Assembly (NCBI GenBank): GCA_031269875.1
Contig: JAISYM010000036.1
Coordinates: 1-37,859, forward strand
Source of the DNA: Synergistaceae bacterium
GTDB taxonomy: Bacteria; Synergistota; Synergistia; Synergistales; Synergistaceae
Length of the DNA: 37,859 bases
Direction: 5' to 3'
This document shows positions 7,172 to 16,840 of this stretch, one piece after another. Position 1 is the stretch's first letter. Each line of letters opens with the position of its first letter. Both the position numbers and the translations under genes were made by a program. A model generated the notes under the pieces. The model did not search any database. It was not told the origin of the DNA and saw nothing but the letters and a program-made list of their open reading frames with translations.

Positions 7172-7762
7172 TTATTCGGGCTTGCGGGCAAAAGACACCG
7201 GGTTATCGGATGCGGCGAGGCGAATCAGGGCTCCAGCCCTGCCGCGAAGCTCCGTTATCGGATGGGCTTGCGTCCGGGCGCATATCTTGGCATCTTCTCC
7301 GCAGAAAAAACATCTCCTTGCCGCAATGCCCGCCAGTGAGCGGGAAAGAGGGCCATCTATCGCGATTACATCGATATCCAACACCCTCCCCCACTCAAAA
7401 TCTTCCTCGATTTGAACCGCCGCGCTTTTGAGCCGCAGCCGCAGATCAAAATCTCCGCCATACGCGGAAAACGCCGAAATAATCGCCGCTCCGGCCGCGT
7501 TTGTGAGTGAAAAAACCGCGATGGGAGACGCTAAATCGCCAGTCCGCTTGGTGAAAATTTCAGCGCAGGCGCGAAGCGCAGGCGTGTCGCCGTCGAGCCG
7601 CTTCGGCCAGCCTGGAATATTGAGCGAGAACTGGACGACACAGCCGCCGAACCCACAAAGAGCGCGGAGCAGGTATTTTTGCAGCCACGCCCGTTCTTCC
7701 CTTGCGGCTAAAAGGGCGCCGATGTCACTGTCGATTTGAGGCTGATCCCTTAAAGCTCTCAC
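7172..7762 (-). CDS. citX: Citrate lyase holo-ACP synthase CitX (phosphoribosyl-dephospho-CoA transferase)
   Basis: This 196-residue protein matches CitX. It has an N-terminal LLAAREERAWLQ (the ARDERQ-type motif), a central GRVLDIDVIAIDG (GRLWDIDV in the enterobacterial protein) and a C-terminal RRCFFCGEDAKICARTQAHPI (RRCLLCxxxxxxCARxxxH). The enzyme attaches the 2'-(5''-phosphoribosyl)-3'-dephospho-CoA prosthetic group to the acyl-carrier subunit of citrate lyase. It starts at GTG 7762, whose GTGA overlaps the stop of citC by four bases, indicating translational coupling. The lyase subunits citD, citE and citF, and citG, which makes the precursor, are absent from the window. The target complex must therefore be encoded elsewhere or be a different ACP-dependent lyase. 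Confidence 0.9.
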   Translation of the reverse strand: MRALRDQPQIDSDIGALLAAREERAWLQKYLLRALCGFGGCVVQFSLNIPGWPKRLDGDTPALRACAEIFTKRTGDLASPIAVFSLTNAAGAAIISAFSAYGGDFDLRLRLKSAAVQIEEDFEWGRVLDIDVIAIDGPLSRSLAGIAARRCFFCGEDAKICARTQAHPITELRGRAGALIRLAASDNPVSFARKPE

Positions 7763-8802
7763 TTCTGGCCTCTTTCAATAAATCGGCGTTCCCTCAAGTA
7801 TGAGATGGTGGATTCCGGCAGATAGAGACCAAGTTCCGCCGTATCTCCCGCTGTCAGCATATCGCGCGCCTTGGACGCTGAGATAACGCCGCCGTCAGGA
7901 GTCCTTTTGCGCTCGATCTCGATCGCTTCGATACCGGCCTCTGGCAGCGCGCCGAGCATAACGCCGTTATATATGGCAGTCACGGGAGATGAGGGTTCGT
8001 TCCCGAAAAATCTGGCGTCGAGGCCAAGCGCCGGTACAAAAAGCCTGATAAAGAGGTTTATGTCGAGCTTTGCCTGCTGCCTCGATATCTGCGATTCCGC
8101 TCTGTCCTTCAGGAAATATGTGGGAAACGTGGCGGCTGAAACCGCGTATTCGCCGCTCCCTATCACCTTCAGTGCGCCGGACGCGCCGAGATCCGCGATG
8201 CCGTCCTTAACCATAGCGAACCTGTCGGCAAATGAAAAACAGGAGAGGTTCGCCTCCACCACGATGACGTAAAGCACATCGCACCGGTCCAGAGCGCGCT
8301 CGATCAGATACCGGTGCCCCAGCGTGAAGGGATTGCAATTTGCGACTATCGCGCCGATTTTTTCCCCATCGCTGGTATTCACGCGGTTTTCCGCAAGATA
8401 TCTGCGATAAGCGCCGATTCCCGGTTCGCCTATTTCAAGCAGAGAGACCGCGTCCGTCTCGGCTATATTGCGGAAACCCAGCGAAGCGAAGTGAAAAGCC
8501 GCGTCAGGTTTGGCGTATAAAAAGAGATGCGAGATACCCGCCGCCCTCGACGCCTCTATGAGGCTCGATATCGCCACGGCGGACAACCCCGACTCCCGGT
8601 GTTCCGGGGAGACCGCCACCATCCGGACGACGTTTCCAAACAGACTGGCCGTGGCCGCCAATCTTCCGTCCGCATCCTCCACAAGAGCCGTGAAATCGGC
8701 GCCTTCCTCGAAAATAAGGGACTGCGATTCAATCAGCGAGATCACTTCGCGCTTTTCAGACCGCGAACAGGCGGAAACCGCCCGGCTGCCAAAGTCAAAC
8801 AA
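7759..8802 (-). CDS. citC: [Citrate (pro-3S)-lyase] ligase CitC
   Basis: This protein of about 347 residues has two parts. An N-terminal GNAT-like domain (1-120) includes ASLFGNVVRMVAVSPEHRESGL. A nucleotidyltransferase domain (about 150-347) includes IGAIVANCNPFTLGHRYLIERAL, the HxGH-type ATP site, and a late ISASKARDML that resembles the ISxS motif. CitC acetylates the thiol of the citrate lyase prosthetic group using ATP and acetate, switching the lyase on. I prefer the TTG at 8802 because GAGGTG is six bases upstream and it gives MFDFGSRAV, matching known N-termini. GTG at 8811 has no ribosome-binding site. It is the first gene of citC-citX and is preceded by a roughly 300-nt leader from the promoter at 9112-9140. 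Confidence 0.9.
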   Translation of the reverse strand: MFDFGSRAVSACSRSEKREVISLIESQSLIFEEGADFTALVEDADGRLAATASLFGNVVRMVAVSPEHRESGLSAVAISSLIEASRAAGISHLFLYAKPDAAFHFASLGFRNIAETDAVSLLEIGEPGIGAYRRYLAENRVNTSDGEKIGAIVANCNPFTLGHRYLIERALDRCDVLYVIVVEANLSCFSFADRFAMVKDGIADLGASGALKVIGSGEYAVSAATFPTYFLKDRAESQISRQQAKLDINLFIRLFVPALGLDARFFGNEPSSPVTAIYNGVMLGALPEAGIEAIEIERKRTPDGGVISASKARDMLTAGDTAELGLYLPESTISYLRERRFIERGQK

Positions 8803-8864
8803 AGGTAACACCTCAGCTTTACAACCATCTTAAAAGGATTCTACCATATTTAAGGAAAGGCGGT

Positions 8865-8937
8865 TTTATTGTCAGGGGCTTAGAGGGTTGGGATTTAAAC
8901 CCTTGAGGCGTCCGCTTTCCCAAACGGCAAAATAATA
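8865..8937 (-). repeat. 73-bp repeat, copy A (inverted relative to copy B)
   Basis: On the minus strand this segment matches the plus-strand segment 10440-10511. Shared blocks, in order, are TTTTGCCGTTT, GGAA, GACGCC, AGGGTTTAAATC, CCCT and ACAATAAA, separated by short variable stretches. It lies in the untranslated leader of citC. It includes the palindrome GGGTTTAAATCCC and the stem AGGGTT/AACCCT. Confidence 0.65.
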
Positions 8938-9111
8938 ACGAGGGGCTCCGGCTCAGCCTACCCCCCGTGAAAGGATCTGGTACGTGGATATTTGTGCGGA
9001 TATATGATGGGATGTCAGGTTTTTAATATAGACCTGTTTTGAGGCAAAAAATTAAACCTTTTTCGCTTTTTTTATGCGAGTTATAACGCTAATCATCTTT
9101 ATCCTAAGGAA

Positions 9112-9140
9112 ATATTATCTATCTATGTACTTTTTGTCAA
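9112..9140 (-). promoter_or_regulatory. Consensus promoter for citC-citX (minus strand)
   Basis: On the minus strand, TTGACA (9135-9140) is followed after exactly 17 bases by TAATAT (9112-9117). Transcription would begin near 9105, leaving about 300 untranslated bases before citC. Confidence 0.8.
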
Positions 9141-9297
9141 GTTAGTAATTTCCCTGATATTTTTTTGTGTATGTTCCGCATTAGACTGCGTAATTTCACT
9201 GATTGTGTTAGAATTTCTAAGAATCGTTGCTTGGAAAATATAAAACGGCGGACATCGATATAAAAGCACGGCATGCCTGGGCTGGGGGTGTGTAGGT

Positions 9298-10413
9298 ATG
9301 AATCTGCGCAAAACAAGAATGGAAGTCTCTCTTGAAAATTACAGGCATAACTTCCGCGCTATCAGGGAAAACGCCGGGGCCGCGAAAGTGATTGCGGTAA
9401 TTAAAGCAAACGCTTACGGCATGGGAGTTATCCCGGTCGCGCGCGCGCTCATGGAGGAAGGCGCGGATTTCTTCGCCGTAGCCACGCCGGACGAAGCCGT
9501 CGAACTCCGGGAAGCCGGCATCCGGAACCAGATTCTGGTTCTGGGCCAGTCGCCGCGTGACGCCGCTGAAACGTACGTATCACTCGGCATTCTCTCCACC
9601 GTCACCGATATGGGAATGGCGGAGGCGCTGTCTGGCGCTGCCGGGAAAATCGGACGCGCCGCGCGCGTCCATTTGAAGGTCGACAGCGGTATGGGACGGA
9701 TCGGTTTTCTGCCGGAGGACGCTTTAAACGCCGCCAAAAAGCTGCGCGCGCTTCCGGGGATAGATATCGAGGGCGTTTTCACTCATTTCGCGAAGGCCGA
9801 CGAGGAGGACGCCGCCGCGACTCTGCGGCAGTTCGCCGTCTTCGAATCAGTCATAAAGGAGATCAAGGGGGCGGGGATTCCCGTTAAGATGTCGCACTGC
9901 TGCAACTCCGGCGCAATCCTCGCGAATCTGTCGAATATGTATATGGACGCGGTGAGGCCCGGGCATATCCTGAGCGGGCTCATACCCAGCCCGGAGTGCG
10001 GCTCATCCGTCCCGATAAAACCGTGCTTCGAGGTCAAGACGGCGGTAAGCCTGATACGCGAACTACCGGCCGGCGCCGGCATCAGCTACGGCTCGACGTA
10101 CAGGACGGACGAACCCGAGCTGGTGGCCGTCCTGCCGGTCGGCTACGCCGACGGGTACGACAGGGGGCTCTCGAACAGGGGCTGCGTCCTGATACAGGGC
10201 AAGCGCTGCCCGATTCGCGGCCGTATCTGCATGGATCAGTGCGTGGTGGGCGTTTCGCACTTAAAGGACCCCAAAGTGGGCGACGAGGCCGTTCTTATCG
10301 GCCGGCAAGGCGGAGACGCCATCACGGTCGAGGAGATCGCGGAAAAATTATCCACGATTACCGGAACGATTCCGGTCTCCTTCACCGCCAGAATGCCCCG
10401 CGTCTGCGTTTAA
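9298..10413 (+). CDS. alr: Alanine racemase
   Basis: This is a 371-residue PLP enzyme interconverting L- and D-alanine, supplying D-Ala for peptidoglycan or oxidising D-Ala from peptides. The PLP Schiff-base Lys36 lies in VIKANAYGMG, the family signature. The second catalytic residue, Tyr264, lies in GISYGSTYRTDEPE at the start of the C-terminal beta domain. GRICMDQCVVG carries the conserved Met/Asp patch. Length is normal. ATG 9298 is preceded by GGGGGTG. The gene stands alone, flanked by inverted copies of a 73-bp repeat. It lies opposite a peptidase block that includes two D-aminopeptidases, so a catabolic role is possible in addition to wall synthesis. Confidence 0.97.
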   Translation: MNLRKTRMEVSLENYRHNFRAIRENAGAAKVIAVIKANAYGMGVIPVARALMEEGADFFAVATPDEAVELREAGIRNQILVLGQSPRDAAETYVSLGILSTVTDMGMAEALSGAAGKIGRAARVHLKVDSGMGRIGFLPEDALNAAKKLRALPGIDIEGVFTHFAKADEEDAAATLRQFAVFESVIKEIKGAGIPVKMSHCCNSGAILANLSNMYMDAVRPGHILSGLIPSPECGSSVPIKPCFEVKTAVSLIRELPAGAGISYGSTYRTDEPELVAVLPVGYADGYDRGLSNRGCVLIQGKRCPIRGRICMDQCVVGVSHLKDPKVGDEAVLIGRQGGDAITVEEIAEKLSTITGTIPVSFTARMPRVCV

Positions 10414-10420
10414 GGAAAGA

Positions 10421-10524
10421 CTGATTAATGAGCCTAAACAAAATTTTGCCGTTTAGGAAGCCTGACGCCGCGAGGGTTTAAATCTTCGCCCTTTAGGCAT
10501 CTAACAATAAATCAGCCTTTTTTT
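10421..10524 (+). terminator. Probable terminator of alr embedding a repeat
   Basis: The outer stem CTGATT (10421-10426) pairs with AATCAG (10510-10515) and is followed by CC and a seven-T run. It encloses CCTAAAC/GTTTAGG (10433-10456) and AGGG/CCCT stems. Because alr and the CocE-like gene converge here, it may act in both directions. The long spacer between the outer arms makes the fold less certain than a simple hairpin. Confidence 0.55.
10440..10511 (+). repeat. 73-bp repeat, copy B
   Basis: This is homologous to minus-strand 8865-8937, with the same ordered blocks TTTTGCCGTTT, GGAA, GACGCC, AGGGTTTAAATC, CCCT and ACAATAAA. The two copies are in inverted orientation around alr. This copy is incorporated in the structure that precedes the T tract downstream of alr. 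Confidence 0.65.
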
Positions 10525-10537
10525 AACGGGTCGCCCG

Positions 10538-12655
10538 CTATTCGCACACGGGCAGGATGAGGCAGCTGGCCGCGCCGTTTCGATGCGACACGCTCTGACG
10601 CGCTGTCCGCACCTCCGTCTCGGAGGAGATATCCCTTCCCGTATTCGGGTTCGGGAACGTCAGGTTTCCGGCGCTCGAAGTGACGTGAACCCTTATCCTG
10701 TGGCCCTTTAAAAACGTGTTCGCGATGTGCGGCAGGCGTATCTCGTAACGCGCTGTCTCTCCCGGGGTAAGGAGCTCCGGTTTGCTCCGCGAGGCGCGAT
10801 ACCGCGCCTGAACGATCCGGTCGGTCAGACGGATCGAGTCGCCGTTTAAGTCGACGTCCGTGAGGCGCACGAGCCAGTCCGTATCCGGGGCGTCGCTTGC
10901 CGCGTAAAGGACCGCCGTCACTGTACCGGCGACCTCGACCGGAGAATCGAGCGGCGCCGACGTGTAGACGAGGATGTCGCTCCTCGCCTCGACCTCCCTG
11001 TAGTTCTCCGGCACGGCCATCTCGTTCTCCGCCATGTCTATGATCTGCGGCGCCGGGTCGTCCGGGTCATAAAGGTACGTGTCGTCAGGCTCTGAGTTCG
11101 GGGCGTCGAACGACAGGCTGCCGTCCCCAGAGGAGCTGTTGGCCCTCCCGCCGCTGTGCAGGTAAAGCGGCTTGGCCCGCGCGTTCTCAGGCGGCCACGA
11201 GGCGGACTCCTTCCACTCGTTTTCCCCTACGGCATAGTATTCGACAACCGGGGACTCCACGCCATTTTTTACTCCCCTCAAAAATCGTTCAAACCAGCGG
11301 AGCGCGAGCAGGTCGAGGTCGTACCTGAGCGCGTTCGGGCCAAAACGGACGCCGTGGATACAGCGCGTCGTGTTGTAATTGTGAAACCAGGGGCCCAGTA
11401 TCATCCGCTGATTCTTCCGGCCCCTGGATTTGTTCATCTCCCATGCCTCCAGTGTTCCCATACCGTCGTCGTCATACCAGCCCGATATGAGAAGCGCCGG
11501 GAGGTCTATTTTATCCCCGGAGGCGGCCCAATCGACGCTCTCCCAAAATTCATCGTAGTCCGGATGGTTGACCCACTCCTCCCAGAACGAGAGTTTCCTG
11601 CCGAGAGCTCTTTCCGGTATGCCGCGAAGAGGCCGCGACGCCAACAGCTCCCGCCAGTCGTTCCGCGCCATCTTCCCGCTATCCGCCCTTCGCTCCGACA
11701 TCATAAACATCCACGCAAAAAAACCTGTGCTGTACGTGCCCTCCGGTCTCGGCGTATCCACAAACGGGCCGCCGGCCGTCACCTGGCTCACCAGGCACTT
11801 GAGCGCGGGGTGACCCGTCGAGGCGGCCTGCCACTGCACTCTGCCAAGGTATGACCCGCCTATCATTCCGACGCTGCCGTCACACCACGGTTGAGACGCC
11901 AGCCATTCGAGCGTGTCCTCCCCGTCGCGCGCCTCGTTCACCGCCGGCATGAATTCGCCCTCCGAATCGTCGCGGCCCCTGACATCCTGACAGACAAGAG
12001 CGTAGCCGCGCTGTGCCAGATATATCATGCGGGGACCGCCTATCAGTCTGTTGTATGGAGTCCGCATCAGCACGGCAGGGTGTTTCGCGGCTCCATCCAG
12101 CGGCAGCCATATCTCCGTGGCGAGGCGAACGCCGTCGCGCATGGAGACAAACTCCGTACCGCGGTGACAGACCGCCCCAGCCCGCGGAAGGCTCGGAAAG
12201 CGCGCAAAAGGTTCGTCGTCCCACAGAGCGACGGGTGTAACTCCCTCCCAACCGTCCTCTACGAGCACCGCCGTCCCGTTTTTACCCGTCCAGAATACAG
12301 CCCGCAGCTCCCCGTTTTCGTCGTCTACCGCCAGGTCCAGCATCGGGCCGCCGGAAACGAGCGCCCAGACCGTAACTGACTTTTTTCCGTCGCTCATCTT
12401 CTTGTAAATCTCATAAATTCTGCCGTCAGGCAAAACCGTTTCGCGAGCGCGGGATTCGCGCATACTCATATAAAACGCTCTCGATAGCGGGATTACCTCC
12501 GAAAACGGGAACCCATCCCCGGAAGCGGTCCCGGTTATCTCGGACTCCTCACCCCAAGAGCCGTCAAGCACGTTCCGCCGTCTGGCGTGAACGCCAATAT
12601 TATCGAACCTGAAATCTCCGAGATATACGCCATGTTCGTAATATTTAAATTCCAT
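10538..12655 (-). CDS. CocE/NonD-family serine hydrolase (X-Pro dipeptidyl-peptidase S15-like)
   Basis: This is a 705-residue protein. The alpha/beta-hydrolase core starts near residue 168 (FVSMRDGVRLATEIWLP). It has nucleophile Ser in GMIGGSYLGR (G-x-S-Y-x-G), Asp in LISGWYDDDG and His in GPWFHNYNT. The C-terminal jelly-roll domain (about 480-705) includes VEVAGTVTAVLY and the HRIRVHVTSS strand typical of PepX C-domains. Relatives cleave X-Pro dipeptides, cocaine-like esters or acylated amino compounds. An N-terminal extension of about 160 residues precedes the core and is unlike the usual start of CocE proteins. No signal peptide is seen. The gene follows two M55 D-aminopeptidases by 15 bases, suggesting peptide or amide degradation; the true substrate is unknown. 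Confidence 0.9.
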   Translation of the reverse strand: MEFKYYEHGVYLGDFRFDNIGVHARRRNVLDGSWGEESEITGTASGDGFPFSEVIPLSRAFYMSMRESRARETVLPDGRIYEIYKKMSDGKKSVTVWALVSGGPMLDLAVDDENGELRAVFWTGKNGTAVLVEDGWEGVTPVALWDDEPFARFPSLPRAGAVCHRGTEFVSMRDGVRLATEIWLPLDGAAKHPAVLMRTPYNRLIGGPRMIYLAQRGYALVCQDVRGRDDSEGEFMPAVNEARDGEDTLEWLASQPWCDGSVGMIGGSYLGRVQWQAASTGHPALKCLVSQVTAGGPFVDTPRPEGTYSTGFFAWMFMMSERRADSGKMARNDWRELLASRPLRGIPERALGRKLSFWEEWVNHPDYDEFWESVDWAASGDKIDLPALLISGWYDDDGMGTLEAWEMNKSRGRKNQRMILGPWFHNYNTTRCIHGVRFGPNALRYDLDLLALRWFERFLRGVKNGVESPVVEYYAVGENEWKESASWPPENARAKPLYLHSGGRANSSSGDGSLSFDAPNSEPDDTYLYDPDDPAPQIIDMAENEMAVPENYREVEARSDILVYTSAPLDSPVEVAGTVTAVLYAASDAPDTDWLVRLTDVDLNGDSIRLTDRIVQARYRASRSKPELLTPGETARYEIRLPHIANTFLKGHRIRVHVTSSAGNLTFPNPNTGRDISSETEVRTARQSVSHRNGAASCLILPVCE

Positions 12656-12670
12656 TTGCGCTTCCGCTCT

Positions 12671-13501
12671 TTATCTGTACTCGTTAAATGTGGAGGCAAG
12701 CGTTATGAGGCAGAGAAAAGCCCTGAAGATATCGCTGTAATCCGCGGCCTCGAAGCCGACTGTCGTCGGGGACACGCGCCGTGAGCCGGGCAAAAGAGAG
12801 GCTCGGTTTGCGTGTCCCGGCGTGGCGAATTGTATTTCAAGGGCGTAAGGCGGGTCGCTCATGGGCTTTATGGGGGAGGTTCGGAGACCGGATATCGCCG
12901 CGTATACCTCTTCTTCAATCAATTTCCAGGTAATTTCGGGATTTACGCACTCCGCCGAAGCGTATCCGATCGCCTTCTTTGTGACGGCCGTCCGTATGCC
13001 TGGTACCTTCGCTTTGATGTTCTCAGCCGCGTACTGATCGCCAGACAGGAATACAAGCGGCACGCCGAAGCTGCCCGCGAGGAGTCCGTTGATCTCGCTC
13101 TCCCCTACGGGCGTCCCGTTAATGCGCACCTCCTGCATTTCGCTGTAGTAGTACGTGTGCGATATAACCCCGCCGCCCCCCTTGCGGTTGTGATAGCCGA
13201 TGAACATCGCCGCGCCGAACTCGGGCGATATGCCCTCCATCATTGAAAACTGCCTGTCACCTCCGCTGATCAGCCGCGCGCGCCGGTCGAGATTGTCGAT
13301 GCGGATGTTATCGCCGCTGTTATGAGCGTCGTTTACGATGACTTCCGAAGCGCCCGCCCTGAAAGCGCCCGATATCGCGGCGTTAGCGTCGCCCTCCATC
13401 ATTCTCCTGCAAAAATCGTAACCCCCATTTTCGGACATTACCTGTGCCAGTTTGAAAATCCCTGTGCAGCCCTCGGCGTCAACTGATATATAGACGCGCA
13501 T
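12671..13501 (-). CDS. M55-family D-aminopeptidase (DppA-like), copy 1
   Basis: This 276-residue zinc peptidase is related to Bacillus subtilis DppA, which releases N-terminal D-amino acids such as D-Ala from short peptides. Expected ligands are present: Asp8 and Glu10 in SVDAEGCTG, His in VNDAHNSG (about 60), His in IGYHNRKGG (about 104) and Glu in GESEINGL (about 133). The catalytic His is in GVISHTYYY (about 115). ATG 13501 has GGGGGAG five bases upstream. It is the second of two tandem M55 genes in the tgt-sua5-M55-M55-cocE string. The two copies share the family fold but differ clearly in sequence, so they probably have different peptide preferences. Confidence 0.93.
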   Translation of the reverse strand: MRVYISVDAEGCTGIFKLAQVMSENGGYDFCRRMMEGDANAAISGAFRAGASEVIVNDAHNSGDNIRIDNLDRRARLISGGDRQFSMMEGISPEFGAAMFIGYHNRKGGGGVISHTYYYSEMQEVRINGTPVGESEINGLLAGSFGVPLVFLSGDQYAAENIKAKVPGIRTAVTKKAIGYASAECVNPEITWKLIEEEVYAAISGLRTSPIKPMSDPPYALEIQFATPGHANRASLLPGSRRVSPTTVGFEAADYSDIFRAFLCLITLASTFNEYR

Positions 13502-13559
13502 TTCTACTCCCCCTTCATCCCGCGGATGGCAATCGTTACCGGATCGCTTTCAGCCGCCT

Positions 13560-14390
13560 CTAGCTCCCGGCAAGCGATATAAGCGACATAGCCTGCCGCA
13601 TCATATTGGTCATATCCGTTCCCGTAACGCGGACAGCGCGCCCGTCGAGCCTTTCCACACCCGGAAGGATCGCGGCCCTGTCGCACTGCTTTGAATTGTG
13701 AAACGCGACGCGCAGATCGAAAGAGCCGTCGCCGATATCCATTACGGGCGATTTCCCGCCGCGCGCGCGACGGACGGCTTCTCCCGCCGCCTCCTTCAGA
13801 ACTTCCGCGCTCGTCTCCGGCAGGAGGCACTCCGCGGCCTCTCTGCCGTGCGCTTTCTTTACGCAAGCCGTTACAAGGCCCTCGCCCAGAAGCTCCGACG
13901 CTTCCGCGCACACGGCGGCGTCTCCCGTGACCAAGGCGAGCGGGATTCCGCGCTGGGCGCAGACTGCCGCGTTGAGCCCCGTCTCCCCCAGTTCCTTCCC
14001 GTTGAGCGTTATCGAGTAAATCACCTGCCCGCTTATGGTGTGATCTATAATCGCCTTCCCGGTACCGGCTTTCGCGTGGTACCCGACAAAAAAGGCGGCG
14101 TCCGCGGTCTCGAAGCCCTCCATCATCGTGAGAGCTTTAGGGGAACCGCTCAGGAGGCATACCCGCTCTCCGAAACCGAGCCCGGCGATATCAATGTTTA
14201 TCATCCGCCAGTGAGAGTCGTTCACCAGCACACTGTCCGCACCGGCGTCAAGCGCGCCTCGTATGACGGCGTTTACGTCGTGCGACATCATAGTACAGCC
14301 GAACGCGTACTCCTTCTCCCTGTGATCGGTCTGAGCGACGTTCACGACGCCGGTAGCACCCTCCATATCAGCGCTGATAAATATCTTCAC
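13560..14390 (-). CDS. M55-family D-aminopeptidase (DppA-like), copy 2
   Basis: This is also 276 residues from the preferred GTG at 14390, which has GAGGTG six bases upstream. The more upstream GTG at 14399 overlaps that ribosome-binding site. M55 ligands are complete: SADMEGATG (Asp, Glu), VNDSHWRM (His), VGYHAKAGTG (His), GETGLNAAV (Glu) and catalytic His in AIIDHTISG. The function is expected to be D-amino-acid release from short peptides in the cytoplasm. It starts 26 bases after the sua5 stop and is followed by 58 bases before copy 1. In B. subtilis an M55 enzyme is encoded with a dipeptide ABC transporter. Here the transporter is divergent, 2.4 kb away. Confidence 0.93.
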   Translation of the reverse strand: MKIFISADMEGATGVVNVAQTDHREKEYAFGCTMMSHDVNAVIRGALDAGADSVLVNDSHWRMINIDIAGLGFGERVCLLSGSPKALTMMEGFETADAAFFVGYHAKAGTGKAIIDHTISGQVIYSITLNGKELGETGLNAAVCAQRGIPLALVTGDAAVCAEASELLGEGLVTACVKKAHGREAAECLLPETSAEVLKEAAGEAVRRARGGKSPVMDIGDGSFDLRVAFHNSKQCDRAAILPGVERLDGRAVRVTGTDMTNMMRQAMSLISLAGS

Positions 14391-14416
14391 CCAACACACC
14401 TCATTTCATCGTTTTT

Positions 14417-15388
14417 TTATATGTTAGCGGCCCGTTCGAGGCGGTTGCGTATCGCCGAACCGATATCGCTCTCCCCCGGGAGCTGCGCTATGATAATCTG
14501 CCCGCCGCTCGTCTCGAACTCTCGGAGCATCGAAAAGAGTTCCCTGGCGTACTCGTCCAAAGAGCTGAAAATTATTTTCCTGTACGACGTGTCCAGGTCC
14601 TTCGGCGGTTCCTTAACGCCCATGTAGCACCACTTCACTCCTCGCGCCATCTCAAAGGAAGCGCGCTCGAAGCCGTCCCACAAAAACAGCGGGACGTCTG
14701 GAGCGTAATGCCTGTGCAGCGTCCCGGGAGACCTGTGCGCAAACGCCCTTTCATCGCCATCCGACAGATCGGCGACCTTAGCCAGCATCTCCCTTGTCAC
14801 GCCTCCCGGACGAAGAACGGTCACCCGGTCGCCCGTGGCGTCGACGACAGTGGATTCAAGCCCAACAGACGTAAACCCGCCGTCAATGATGAGATCGACG
14901 GCGCCGCCCAAGTCGTCCGCGACGGCGCTGGCCGACGTCGGGCTGGGCCGTCCGCTCTTGTTCGCGGAAGGGGCCGCAATCGGCACGCCCGCCTCCTTTA
15001 TGAGAGAGAGCGCCACCGGATGCAGAGGAACCCGCAGCGCTATCGTGTCGAGGCCCGCCCTCGTCACATCCGGAATGATTCCGACGGAATACAGCACGAC
15101 CGTCAGCGGCCCCGGCCAGAAGTTGTTCATCAGATTCTCAGCGAGTTCGCGGACTTCCGCGTACTCCGCCGCTTCCCGTATCCCGGAGACGTGAACTATG
15201 AGGGGATTATCCTGGGGACGGCCCTTTGCCTCGAATATTTTTTTTACCGCGTCAGTGTCCAGCGCGTTCGCTCCGAGCCCATAAACCGTCTCGGTCGGGA
15301 AGGCAACAAGCCCGCCGCCCCGTATGATACGAGCGGCCTCCCTTATCGACTCCCTTGTCGCCGGAACAATTCCGCCATTTGCCGACAT
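14417..15388 (-). CDS. sua5: Threonylcarbamoyl-AMP synthase (Sua5/YrdC/YwlC)
   Basis: This is a 323-residue two-domain Sua5. The YrdC domain (about 1-205) has GGLVAFPTETVYGLGANA, KGRPQDNPLIVHV, FWPGPLTVVL and PIAAPSANKSGRPSPT. It is joined by the RSPGTLHRHYAPDVPL linker to the C-terminal Sua5 domain (about 225-323). It makes threonylcarbamoyl-AMP from threonine, bicarbonate and ATP for t6A modification at tRNA position 37. It starts one base after the tgt stop, so the two tRNA-modification genes form an operon. ATG 15388 is the natural start. Short TsaC proteins lack the second domain, which is present here. Confidence 0.96.
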   Translation of the reverse strand: MSANGGIVPATRESIREAARIIRGGGLVAFPTETVYGLGANALDTDAVKKIFEAKGRPQDNPLIVHVSGIREAAEYAEVRELAENLMNNFWPGPLTVVLYSVGIIPDVTRAGLDTIALRVPLHPVALSLIKEAGVPIAAPSANKSGRPSPTSASAVADDLGGAVDLIIDGGFTSVGLESTVVDATGDRVTVLRPGGVTREMLAKVADLSDGDERAFAHRSPGTLHRHYAPDVPLFLWDGFERASFEMARGVKWCYMGVKEPPKDLDTSYRKIIFSSLDEYARELFSMLREFETSGGQIIIAQLPGESDIGSAIRNRLERAANI

Positions 15389-15389
15389 A

Positions 15390-16840
<1,451 letters not shown>

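Larger units (their letters stand above)
8803..9297. other. Long intergenic region between citC and alr
   Basis: These 495 bases hold no gene. They contain the citC promoter (9112-9140, minus strand), a citC leader of about 300 bases, a repeat copy (8865-8937), a hairpin CAGGT/ACCTG (9016-9036) and a GC hairpin around 8941-8967 (GGGG..GGCT..AGCC on the minus strand). A GGGGGTG ribosome-binding site lies just before alr. No promoter for alr was identified with confidence. I recognise no known riboswitch class in the leader. Confidence 0.6.

Noticed and set aside
8880-8937. tRNA-Leu-like segment on the minus strand (GCCGTTT...GGGTTTAAATCCC)
   Set aside because: The TTTAAAT loop and 5' GCCGTTT look tRNA-like, but the anticodon stem has only three pairs, no acceptor-stem partner AAACGGC follows, and the segment matches the repeat at 10440-10511, which is also not a tRNA.
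9016-9040. CAGGT/ACCTG hairpin followed by TTTT as a plus-strand terminator
   Set aside because: Five-base stem with an 11-base loop and short T tract, and no plus-strand gene ends upstream of it.
11156-11854. 232-codon plus-strand ORF inside the CocE-like gene
   Set aside because: Antisense to conserved catalytic regions; no ribosome-binding site or family motif.
13504-13911. Open frame overlapping the end of M55 copy 2 and running to the start of copy 1
   Set aside because: The last part reads plausibly as a hydrophilic tail, hinting at a frameshift near the end of copy 2, but copy 2 already ends at the family's normal length, so the frame is most likely antisense-free chance.
13698-14627. 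309-codon plus-strand ORF antisense to M55 copy 2 and sua5
   Set aside because: Spans two convincing minus-strand genes and has no recognisable domain.
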